The notes below the pieces were generated by a model. That model did not search any database and had not been told where the DNA came from. It worked only from the letters and a program-made list of their open reading frames with translations. Source: Clostridiales bacterium (lineage in GTDB: Bacteria; Bacillota; Clostridia; Christensenellales; UBA3700). From it: 64,000 bases of DNA. A program made the position numbers and the translations under genes. Where the stretch lies: contig JAAVHQ010000004.1 in assembly GCA_014799645.1 (NCBI GenBank), positions 6,372-70,371 on the forward strand, given 5' to 3'. Shown in pieces: positions 47,431 to 55,257 of this stretch (position 1 is the first letter of the stretch; each line of letters opens with the position of its first letter).

Positions 47431-49772
47431 TGAGAAAGAGTAAGATAGATAATAGAGAGAAAATAAAGATTGCCTTAGCAGGCAACCCCAACTGCGGTAA
47501 GACGACGCTCTTCAACGCATTGACGGGCGCGACCGCTCACGTGGGCAACTGGACTGGCGTTACCGTCGAGAAGTTGGAAGGAACTTATAGGGATAAAAAG
47601 GCGGATTTGAGAATAGATATAGTCGACTTGCCTGGTATATATTCGCTTTCGCCATATTCGCCGGAAGAGATTATATCGAGAGATTACTTGCTCTCTGGCG
47701 ACGCCGATTTGATACTCAATATCATTGACGCTACCAACTTAGAGAGAAATCTATATTTGACCACTCAACTTTTGGAGATAGGTATGCCTATCGTAGTTGC
47801 GCTCAATATGGAAGACTGTCTTAAAGCCAACGGCGAGAGCATAGACGTATATAAGTTGTCGGATAGATTGGGCGTACCCGTAGTAAGCATTTCCGCGCTT
47901 AAACAAAAGGGTCTTAAGGAACTTATGCAAACGGTCAAGGACAATTATTCTCAAAAGAGAAACGCTATTTCCTTGATTTCCAATACCATTCTCAAAGACA
48001 GCGTGGATAAAGTTATGTTGTTGCTTGACGACAGCAAGCAAAAACTCTTTGAGAGCGTTAAACTCGTCGAGGGAGATAAAATAATAGCGCAAAAGTATTC
48101 TTCTCTTGAAAAAGAAATACAAGCGATAAAGGACGAAAACCAAGAGGTAAAGAAAAAGTACAACGGCAATTTCGAGTCGTGCGTAGCCGATTGCAGATAT
48201 AATGTGATCAACGAGAAGTTTGCCGATTTGATTACCCGAGATAGGGAAAAGCCCGACGTATCCAAGAGCGACAAAGCCGACAAGGTCTTGACGCACAGAA
48301 TATGGGGTATACCTATTTTCCTCGTGATAATGTTGGTTATTTTCCACATTACTTTCAGTAGCAACTTCTTGTATCTGTCGGTTGTAATTCCGGATGGCGC
48401 TTTTGCCGACGTAGACCCGATCTCGGCACTGTTTGTGGACACAGAGTACGAAGTCGACGAAGAGGGCAATATATCGGGCGCAAACGCGTTGAAATCGCCC
48501 GGCGTATTCTTGCAAGGACTTGTCGAGGCTTTGGGCGAAGTCGTCAACGGCGAACGCGTTGTCGAAGACGTAGTTGATGAAAACGGCGAAGCGGTCTTGG
48601 ACGAAGAAGGCAACGCTTTAAGCGAAGTTGTAGAAGAGGGCGGATGGATTCCTCGCTTGCTTGCGAATGCCCCAGATTGGGCGTACGGAGTGATTTGCGA
48701 CGGAATTTTGGCAGGCGTATTCGGCGTGCTATCATTCATACCGCAAATAATGGTATTGTTCCTATTCCTCACTATTTTGGAAGATACGGGATATATGGCG
48801 CGTGTCGCATTCATAATGGACAAAGCGTTTAGACGCATAGGACTTTCGGGCAAATCATTTATGCCACTGCTTATGTGCTTCGGTTGCGCCGTTCCTGGTA
48901 TTATGGCAACCCGTACTATAGAAAACAACAGAGAAAGAAAATCGACGATTTTGCTTGCGCCGTTCTTCTCGTGCGGAGCAAAGAGTCCGATTTGGTATGC
49001 GTTTGCCGCGGTACTTGCTTCGACAGTGGGATGGAACGAAGAGTTGACGGTATTCAGCGTCTATCTCGTCGGAATATTGGTGGCTATGATAGCGGCTTTG
49101 ATACTCAAAAAGATAAGCGGACAAAAAGGCGTTACGCCGTTTATAATGGAACTTCCGACTTACCATACGCCGCAGTTTAAGAGCGTGAGCATACATATTT
49201 GGCAGAAACTCAAACACTTCGTTTTCAGAGCAGGTACTGTCATTGCCGCGTCGACTGTCATCATATGGTATCTTCTCAACTTCAACTTTACGTTCCATAT
49301 GGTTGAAGAAAGCCAAAGCATTCTCGCTACCGTAGGCGGTTGGTTCGAATGGCTCTTCAAACCGCTCGGTTTTGGCAACTGGAAATTTATCGTCGCATCC
49401 GTCACGGGCTTGATTGCTAAGGAAGAAGTCATATCGTCAATCGAAGTTCTTGCGGGCAGCGTGGAAGCATTCGTCGCGGAGAGCGGAGTTTCGACGGCAG
49501 GTATATTCGCATTTATGTCGTTCAACTTGTTGACCATTCCTTGTATGGCGGCGGTAGGCGCGGCGGCAAGCGAATTAGGCTCGACAAAACGCACTATGCT
49601 CGCAATACTTTTCTGGATACTCACGTCCTATATCGTGGCAATGACGATATATCTCGTAGGCACGTATTGGTGGACGGTATTCATATTCGCCGCTCTCGTC
49701 GCGATAATAATAACCGTAGCCCACTTTGTTCAGAAGAATAGAGCAAACAAAATGCCTTTGGAGGTTAAGTAA
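47430..49772 (+). CDS. feoB: Ferrous iron transporter FeoB
   Basis: A 780-residue ferrous iron permease. The N-terminal G domain has GNPNCGKTT, DLPGIYS, NMED and an SISALK motif, then the FeoB helical spacer. The membrane part has the gate motifs CFGCAVPGI and FFSCGAKSPI with conserved cysteines. Between the first and second membrane segments (about residues 325-410) lies an unusual acidic, extracytoplasmic insertion with EEGN and DENGEAVLDEEGN repeats. Iron control through the promoter dyads is likely. Confidence 0.95.
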   Translation: MRKSKIDNREKIKIALAGNPNCGKTTLFNALTGATAHVGNWTGVTVEKLEGTYRDKKADLRIDIVDLPGIYSLSPYSPEEIISRDYLLSGDADLILNIIDATNLERNLYLTTQLLEIGMPIVVALNMEDCLKANGESIDVYKLSDRLGVPVVSISALKQKGLKELMQTVKDNYSQKRNAISLISNTILKDSVDKVMLLLDDSKQKLFESVKLVEGDKIIAQKYSSLEKEIQAIKDENQEVKKKYNGNFESCVADCRYNVINEKFADLITRDREKPDVSKSDKADKVLTHRIWGIPIFLVIMLVIFHITFSSNFLYLSVVIPDGAFADVDPISALFVDTEYEVDEEGNISGANALKSPGVFLQGLVEALGEVVNGERVVEDVVDENGEAVLDEEGNALSEVVEEGGWIPRLLANAPDWAYGVICDGILAGVFGVLSFIPQIMVLFLFLTILEDTGYMARVAFIMDKAFRRIGLSGKSFMPLLMCFGCAVPGIMATRTIENNRERKSTILLAPFFSCGAKSPIWYAFAAVLASTVGWNEELTVFSVYLVGILVAMIAALILKKISGQKGVTPFIMELPTYHTPQFKSVSIHIWQKLKHFVFRAGTVIAASTVIIWYLLNFNFTFHMVEESQSILATVGGWFEWLFKPLGFGNWKFIVASVTGLIAKEEVISSIEVLAGSVEAFVAESGVSTAGIFAFMSFNLLTIPCMAAVGAAASELGSTKRTMLAILFWILTSYIVAMTIYLVGTYWWTVFIFAALVAIIITVAHFVQKNRANKMPLEVK

Positions 49773-49987
49773 TGATTAGCGCATTGTCGGTCAACGTAAG
49801 CGGAGTAGTCGTGGGCATAGTCGTCGCCCTAGTGGTAGTAGGCGGTTTCGGCGCATACTTCTACCGCAAAATTAAAGCCAAAAAGAGCGGGAAAGGCTGT
49901 TGCTGTTCGGGCGATTGTTCGTCGTGTTCGTGTTGCTCTTTCTCCTTCAAGAGCAAAAAAGAAGAAGATACCGATAAAAAGAATTGA
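49772..49987 (+). CDS. FeoB-associated Cys-rich membrane protein
   Basis: A 71-residue protein with one membrane helix (residues 9-29), a basic stretch, and a dense cysteine run containing GKGCCCSGDCSSCSCCS, then a lysine/glutamate tail. Short Cys-rich proteins of this type follow feoB in many Clostridia and may act as FeoC-like partners or metal chaperones. It overlaps the feoB stop by one base. Confidence 0.85.
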   Translation: MISALSVNVSGVVVGIVVALVVVGGFGAYFYRKIKAKKSGKGCCCSGDCSSCSCCSFSFKSKKEEDTDKKN

Positions 49988-50017
49988 AATTTTCCTAAGT
50001 GATTAAATATGCCAAAG

Positions 50018-50049
50018 AGCGACCGCTAATGATTAGCGGTCGCTTTTTA
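50018..50049. terminator. Terminator between feo and the DUF11 gene
   Basis: AGCGACCGCTAAT (50018-50030), one central base, ATTAGCGGTCGCT (50032-50044), then TTTTTATT. A strong stop for the feo operon; on the other strand the U-tract is weaker but the hairpin could still help end the convergent gene. Confidence 0.92.
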
Positions 50050-50071
50050 TTAGTTTATAAATTAAATTTAG

Positions 50072-51997
50072 TTATTGTTGAAACAGTCGACATAAACAAC
50101 AACCGCATAGACAATTTTTGCATTGATTGCGCTGGCAGCAGTTGCAATGGCAGCAAGGGCAATACAGCGTGATTGTCGGCGTCGTTGGGTCAGGTCGATT
50201 TATAATCGTGATGACCGGATTGCTGATAATCGTCACAGGTTGTTCGTCTACTACGAAACTTACGTTGGAATAGTTGGTGACGGTGTTTACCGCATTAGTG
50301 ACAACTACGTCAAACTCTACTATTACCGCACCGCCGACGGCAAGGTCGGGAAGAGGAAATCCCGTTTGCGGATTGTACGCAGGGTAGGGCGTTCCGTTGA
50401 TTTTCACGCTTCCCGCTGTAAATGCCGTACCTGTCGGGATTGGGTCGGTGAAGACCAAATCAGTCTTTTCAAGCGTACCGGTATTGGTGATTACCGAAGT
50501 ATAGTGCAAGGTGTCGCCCTGCTCGGCGAAAGCCTTATCCACACTCTTTACGTTAGTAAGTCCGTTGGATACGATTAGTACGGATATCGGATTTGAGAGG
50601 GAAAAGCTCGAAGCAGGGAATCCCGCAAAGGGGAAGAAGTTATAGTCCGCTCTCGCTATATTGATTATAGGGTTTATCGCGGGAATTGAATTTGCCGTGA
50701 CTTGGAAGGTGATCGTTACCGTTTGATTAGGCGCAATCGTTGCTATTTCGACTGGCAACGCGCCAGCGTACGGAGAGCCGTCCACGGTTATCGAATTAGG
50801 GACGATGACAGTCTCGGGCGGTAGCATATCGCCTATCGTAGTGTTCAACGCTTCGACCGTACCAGTATTCTCGATTTGCAAAGTATAAGTTATCACTTCT
50901 CCCACTTCCGCGGTAGTCTTGTCAGCCGATTTGGTTACGACAAGATTTGCGCCCTTGCTGTCGATTTGCAGAGCAAGCGCATTGGGGACGTACAAGTCGC
51001 CGTCGCTCGTGAATCTTATGACAGCGCTGTTTTGATTTGCTTCCAATTTATCCGACACGTCGACTGCGGTAATGTCCCAACCTTGACGGCAAGCGGACGT
51101 ATTCGTTCCCGCGCTTGCGTTTGCGTTACGAGTGCCGAAAGTACCCGTTGTGTCGAGTATGCCGTTTTCGTCGTTTATTTGCGAAGCGAAGAAGTTGTCT
51201 TCGGGATTGTTAGGTCCTGACAAGACTTCAAGCGTGGGTATCGTCTGACCGAACAGCATTTGATCGCCCGTGAGTACAGCGTCGCCCTCTTGCGCCGAGA
51301 CGAATATTTTGCCCGTAATCGGCAATACGTCGGGGGTAAGAAAATTCAGTACCGTTATCGTCGTACTTCCCGTGTTGGGGGATACGACAGCTCCGCCCGC
51401 CCAAAGGGTGAGATCACGCAAAGTTTGGTTTGGGTTTTCGTACGCTATCGCGAGCGTCCAACCTGCGTGGTTGGTGTCTGCCGTACGGTTGTCTAACGCT
51501 TCTATCAGCGCAGGTACGCCTTGTACGGAATACGTTCCGTTCAGCGCGGATTGTACCAATGACGTGACGTTTGCCGACCTGACGTAGAAGCCTACGGTAA
51601 TGTTGTCGGCAGGTATATTGAAGTCCTGCGCCGTCGCAGGGTCGGGCGCAATCGAGAAAGCGCCGAGAGGGGTAGTAAACGTGACGTTGTTGTTAATCAG
51701 CGCGGAGATGTTGTTGACGGACGAACGGAACAATCCGCCCCATACGAGTTCCGCGTACAACACGGTTGAGCCGACGGGCAAATTGAGATTTGCGCTAGAC
51801 CCGTTCTGCGCGTAATTGAGCGTAGTTCCCATAGGGAAGGTGCTTACTTGCAAAGCCGTGTTTAGACTTGTGAAAGCGCCTATCGAGCCTTCCGTGCCCG
51901 GAGCGTTTTGATTGGACGCTTTACTCAATCCGAGCGTGTTGCCCGTGAAAACTATTCCGCCTTTTTTGACGTCGGAATATCTTTGAATGAAAGGCAT
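50072..51997 (-). CDS. DUF11-repeat protein with Cys-rich C-terminal tail
   Basis: A 641-residue protein. Residues 1-340 form an unassigned domain beginning FIQRYSDVKKGGIVFTGNTL. Two DUF11 domains follow at about 352-465 and 478-590 (KSADKTTAEVGEVITYTLQI and KSVDKAFAEQGDTLHYTSVI). The last 30 residues hold 13 cysteines in CC and CxC pairs. There is no signal peptide. Proteins with this start are seen in spore-forming Bacillota, and the Cys-rich tail could crosslink a spore or cell-surface layer. That role is inferred. Confidence 0.85.
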   Translation of the reverse strand: MPFIQRYSDVKKGGIVFTGNTLGLSKASNQNAPGTEGSIGAFTSLNTALQVSTFPMGTTLNYAQNGSSANLNLPVGSTVLYAELVWGGLFRSSVNNISALINNNVTFTTPLGAFSIAPDPATAQDFNIPADNITVGFYVRSANVTSLVQSALNGTYSVQGVPALIEALDNRTADTNHAGWTLAIAYENPNQTLRDLTLWAGGAVVSPNTGSTTITVLNFLTPDVLPITGKIFVSAQEGDAVLTGDQMLFGQTIPTLEVLSGPNNPEDNFFASQINDENGILDTTGTFGTRNANASAGTNTSACRQGWDITAVDVSDKLEANQNSAVIRFTSDGDLYVPNALALQIDSKGANLVVTKSADKTTAEVGEVITYTLQIENTGTVEALNTTIGDMLPPETVIVPNSITVDGSPYAGALPVEIATIAPNQTVTITFQVTANSIPAINPIINIARADYNFFPFAGFPASSFSLSNPISVLIVSNGLTNVKSVDKAFAEQGDTLHYTSVITNTGTLEKTDLVFTDPIPTGTAFTAGSVKINGTPYPAYNPQTGFPLPDLAVGGAVIVEFDVVVTNAVNTVTNYSNVSFVVDEQPVTIISNPVITIINRPDPTTPTITLYCPCCHCNCCQRNQCKNCLCGCCLCRLFQQ

Positions 51998-52261
51998 ATT
52001 AACCTCCTTTTGTAAAAATACTACATATCGTCTCTCGCCTTAGCAAGAGAAAGAATATGTAGCATTATCGTTCAGTTCGGTATATGTCTTCACTGCATTG
52101 TATGAGGCAATAGCGCGTTTTGGTTACTATAGTAAAATCTTTGTTAAATCAATTAGAAAACGACATTTTTAGGCTTAATGGTGTGGTTTTCCTGAAAAAT
52201 ATATGTTAAACTTTAAGGGCAATCAAGAGAATGTCAATTTATAAAGAGGTAAATTCAAGAG
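51998..52261. other. Divergent intergenic region with hairpin
   Basis: No gene. The minus-strand gene has an AAAAGGAGG site (near 52005-52014). An 8-bp stem CTACATAT/ATATGTAG spans about 52021-52062 and would lie in its 5' leader. Nothing else was recognised; the rest is AT-rich and leads to the PlsC-like gene. Confidence 0.4.
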
Positions 52262-53062
52262 ATGATATTAGTCGCAATAGCCGCAATTTCGCTTGTTATC
52301 GCTTTGTCGGTCTTTTTTATTTGTTTTAAGAAAGTTTCGCAAATTTATTGGATAGCAGTTGTTTTTGCGGGAAGTTTTTGGGGATTGATTTTGCTGTGGG
52401 CGCTACCAGTAATTATTTGTTCGTTGTTCGTAGATCTAAAAAAGCCTTGCAGAAAACACAATCCGTTTTACCGCTTTTATGCAAATTGCTTAATCGATTT
52501 GGCTATTAGACTAATGCGGATAAAAATTCACGTGACGGGAGAGGAAAAACTGCCAAAAGAGAAGTTTTTGTTGGTGGGCAATCACTTATCGTATTTTGAC
52601 CCGGGGGTAGCGATGTTGGCATTGCGCTCGTACAGAATGGGTTTTGTAGGCGCTACCGAGGTACTTTATAAATTTCCCGTGCTCAAAAAAATCGGACACA
52701 AAGTTTTTTGCATTCCGCTTGACAGACAAAGCGCGCGCGACGGCGTGCGTATGGTAAACGAGGCGGCTGAAATTATAAGTAGTCAGTTGGCTTCAATCGG
52801 AATTTATCCTGAGGGTAGAAGAAACCTTGAAGGCGGAGAACTTTTGCCGTTCAAAAACGGTGCGTTTAAGATTGCTAAAAAGGCAAACTGCCCGATAGTT
52901 GTCGCGCAAATTAGAAACATTGAGAACGTTAAGAAGAATATGCCGTTTAGACGTACGCACGTATATCTTGATTTCGTTGCAGTGATTAAGCCGGAAGAGA
53001 TAGAAGGAAATACTACGCAAGAAATTGGAGATCTCGTGCGCAAAACGTTGGAAGAGAAGTAA
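52262..53062 (+). CDS. plsC: 1-acyl-glycerol-3-phosphate acyltransferase
   Basis: A 266-residue membrane acyltransferase of phospholipid synthesis that makes phosphatidic acid. Two N-terminal hydrophobic segments precede the catalytic domain with NHLSYFD (motif I H and D) and YPEGRRN (motif III). The GAGGT site lies 10-15 bases before the ATG. Confidence 0.92.
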   Translation: MILVAIAAISLVIALSVFFICFKKVSQIYWIAVVFAGSFWGLILLWALPVIICSLFVDLKKPCRKHNPFYRFYANCLIDLAIRLMRIKIHVTGEEKLPKEKFLLVGNHLSYFDPGVAMLALRSYRMGFVGATEVLYKFPVLKKIGHKVFCIPLDRQSARDGVRMVNEAAEIISSQLASIGIYPEGRRNLEGGELLPFKNGAFKIAKKANCPIVVAQIRNIENVKKNMPFRRTHVYLDFVAVIKPEEIEGNTTQEIGDLVRKTLEEK

Positions 53063-53165
53063 ATTCTTTTTGTACACGGATTATTGCTTTACTAAATAAA
53101 TATCTTTTTATATAATAAATATGTTGAACGTGTTTTGACAATAAGCAATAATAGGAATTGATAAT

Positions 53166-53639
53166 ATGAGAAGAAAAGATCGCGCTGTAACCGATCCTTC
53201 AAAGATCAAGGAAATAATCGAAAAAAGTGAAGTTATAAGAATTGGGTATTATGATAACGGCGAAGTTTATATAGTTCCCGTTAATTTCGGCTATGTGGAA
53301 ACCAACGGCGAATACACGTTCTATTTTCACGGCGCGAATGCCGGCAGAAAATATGAGTTGTCAAAAAACGGTTGCGAAGTTGGATTTGAGTTGGAATCGC
53401 GGGCAAATATCGTTATTGACGACGTAGTATCTTGTCGCTCTACGTGTTACTTTAATAGCGTAATCGGCAACGGAAAGATTTCAGTAATTACAGACGTACA
53501 AGAAAAAGAGAAAGCATTAAATATTATTATGAAGCATTTCACAGGTAAGGATATTCATACATTTGACGAAAAATGGCTGGGCGTCGTAGCTATCTTTAAG
53601 TTGGACGTTGAAAAACTGACTTGCAAAGCAAGGGTATGA
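53166..53639 (+). CDS. Pyridoxamine 5'-phosphate-oxidase-like flavin-binding protein (NimA-like)
   Basis: A 157-residue split-barrel protein. The pattern MRRKDRAVTDPSKIKEIIEK followed by IVPVNFGYVE, FYFHGANAGRKYEL and CYFNSVIGNGKI matches the NimA/PNPOx-like family of FMN- or haem-binding proteins. The substrate is unknown. Confidence 0.87.
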   Translation: MRRKDRAVTDPSKIKEIIEKSEVIRIGYYDNGEVYIVPVNFGYVETNGEYTFYFHGANAGRKYELSKNGCEVGFELESRANIVIDDVVSCRSTCYFNSVIGNGKISVITDVQEKEKALNIIMKHFTGKDIHTFDEKWLGVVAIFKLDVEKLTCKARV

Positions 53640-53660
53640 GATTAAAAGTGGGGGATAATT

Positions 53661-54018
53661 ATGAAAAAATTTCACGGTATTATAGTTGCTATACTTTTGT
53701 GCGTATTGCTTGCATTTGCGGGCTGTGGCGGAATCGGTTCAAAGAAAGTATATAGCTATTTGAAAACGCAACAGGATTTTGTGGGAAATCCAAATTACAA
53801 CGCATTGGACAACTTATACGCACGTAGTCAAATTACCTGAGGCGACGGTGGAGCTCAATGATAATGTGCTAGCTTTTTATTTGCTTGCAGAAAGCGATTC
53901 TAAGTATGCCGATACGTTTTCTTTGAAACTTGTAGTTGCGAATTCGACGTATACCGAAAGCGACATCTCGAATATAGGTACAAGTTTTTCTAGTGGGTAT
54001 GCGATCAAAAAAGCATAA
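53661..54018 (+). pseudogene. Frameshifted lipoprotein gene
   Basis: The first part (53661-53840) encodes a lipoprotein signal with lipobox AFAGC and about 59 residues before a TGA. A second frame, shifted by +1, continues from about 53800 to 54018 with a normal-looking C-terminal half (residues starting THVVKLPEATVELNDN). A single frame change near 53820 would join them into one protein of about 118 residues. The first part has GGGGGA before its ATG. It is either a decayed gene or a sequencing error. Confidence 0.65.
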
Positions 54019-54027
54019 TTTCTATTG

Positions 54028-54059
54028 AAAGCAAGAACAAACCGTAGTCCTTGCTTTTT
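54028..54059 (+). terminator. Terminator after the broken lipoprotein gene
   Basis: AAAGCAAG (54028-54035), 14-base loop, CTTGCTTT (54050-54057), T run. Confidence 0.75.
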
Positions 54060-54114
54060 CATTACTGTTTTGCTATAATGAAATCGCGATAAACAGTAAC
54101 TTGTAGGCGAGTAT

Positions 54115-54594
54115 ATGAAACAAGATTCAAACAAAACAAACGTAATGAGAATATTGGATCATAAAAAAGTAAAATATGAAAGTCATTATTATACGGATAC
54201 CGACGCTATAAGCGGTATAGAAGTAGCTACCGTGTTGGGACAAAATCCAAATCAAGTTTTTAAAACTTTAGTTACAATAGGAAAGACGAAAGAGAATTAC
54301 GTTTTTCTAGTTCCCGTTAATCAAGAATTAGATTTAAAGAAAGCGGCTAATGTAGTAAAAGAAAAAAATATCGAAATGATAAAGTCAAAAGAATTATTAC
54401 CGTTAACAGGTTATATACACGGAGGGTGTTCTCCGATAGGTATGAAAAAACAGTTTAAAACGATAATTGATGCATCTGCTCAAAATTTCCAAACAATCAT
54501 TTTCAGCGGAGGAAAAATCGGTTATCAAGTGGAAGTATCATTAGATGATTTAAAAAAGGTTATTACTTTTGATATAAAAGATATAATAAAATAA
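54115..54594 (+). CDS. ybaK: Cys-tRNA(Pro)/Cys-tRNA(Cys) deacylase YbaK
   Basis: A 159-residue YbaK/EbsC-family protein that hydrolyses mischarged tRNAs. Landmarks are NPNQVFKTLV near residue 43, FLVPVNQELDLKKAA, and GYIHGGCSPIGMKKQF with the family's conserved glycines and cysteine. An extended -10 (TGCTATAAT) lies about 35 bases upstream. The gene is AT-rich. Confidence 0.93.
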   Translation: MKQDSNKTNVMRILDHKKVKYESHYYTDTDAISGIEVATVLGQNPNQVFKTLVTIGKTKENYVFLVPVNQELDLKKAANVVKEKNIEMIKSKELLPLTGYIHGGCSPIGMKKQFKTIIDASAQNFQTIIFSGGKIGYQVEVSLDDLKKVITFDIKDIIK

Positions 54595-54612
54595 TGAAAA
54601 CCTAAAAAACAA

Positions 54613-54656
54613 ACACACGCTTTTTGGGATACGCTCCTTTTGCGTGTGTCTTTTTG
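54613..54656 (+). terminator. Terminator after ybaK
   Basis: ACACACGC (54613-54620), a 21-base loop, GCGTGTGT (54642-54649), CTTTTT. Confidence 0.75.
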
Positions 54657-54681
54657 TCTATGATGAACAAAATAGGGGATA

Positions 54682-54702
54682 GCCGAAGTCGGGACTTGTA
54701 CC
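54682..54702. repeat. Left copy of the tRNA-Leu 3' end (att-like)
   Basis: GCCGAAG-T-CGGGACTTG-T-ACC; the tRNA copy at 58171-58191 has G and A at the two single-base positions. The match stops on both sides, as expected for an attachment core. Confidence 0.65.
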
Positions 54703-54995
54703 TATAAACTATTTAAAAATGCGTTTAAGAGTTCTTTTTGTTCTGCTGTAAGAGAGGAAAGTTTATCGGAAGTTCTTTTTTCTGAATTTCCTTTTGTACT
54801 AAAAAATTCTTCGATTGATATTCCTAATCCCCAACAAATGTGGTCAAGATATTCTATCGTAGGGCTCTTTTCGCCTTTTTCTAATTGATATATATAAGTA
54901 GGCGAAACGCCTGCGCTATTTGCTAAAGCATTTTGAGTTAATTTTTTTGCTTCACGTAAACTTTTTATACGTTTTGCAACGTCAAATTTATCCAT
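54702..54995 (-). CDS. XRE-family regulator, controller-like protein of the R-M system
   Basis: A 97-residue protein. Residues about 5-65 form a Cro/C1-type helix-turn-helix (VAKRIKSLREAKKLTQNALA, then SPTYIYQLEKG and PTIEYLDHIC). It is divergent from the restriction-modification genes. A perfect 14-bp inverted repeat lies just upstream of it, in the shared promoter region. It is probably the controller that delays or limits restriction. The ATG at 54995 is preferred to an in-frame TTG at 55010. Confidence 0.87.
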   Translation of the reverse strand: MDKFDVAKRIKSLREAKKLTQNALANSAGVSPTYIYQLEKGEKSPTIEYLDHICWGLGISIEEFFSTKGNSEKRTSDKLSSLTAEQKELLNAFLNSL

Positions 54996-55009
54996 AAATA
55001 TATCCGCCA

Positions 55010-55095
55010 AACATAACTATAGTTATAGTATATGTACTATAGTTATGTTTTATTAAAACTATGGTGTTGACTATTTTAAACTATTGTGTTATCAT
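55010..55095. promoter_or_regulatory. Divergent operator and R-M promoter
   Basis: A perfect inverted repeat AACATAACTATAGT (55010-55023), 12 bp, ACTATAGTTATGTT (55036-55049) lies before the XRE gene. Further ACTAT half-sites follow toward the promoter TTGACT (55067-55072), 17 bp, TATCAT (55090-55095) of the restriction-modification genes. Confidence 0.8.
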
Positions 55096-55257
55096 AGTAT
55101 CACTATAATTGAATTACTTTAGTATTAGGTATAACGCAATGGCAGGCAATTCGAGTTTAAGAAAAGCAAACAAAGCAAAACATAACCAGTTTTATATACA
55201 GATTACAGATTTTGAATTTTGATACGATAAGAAAAAAAAGACTGCGAGGGAATAAAA

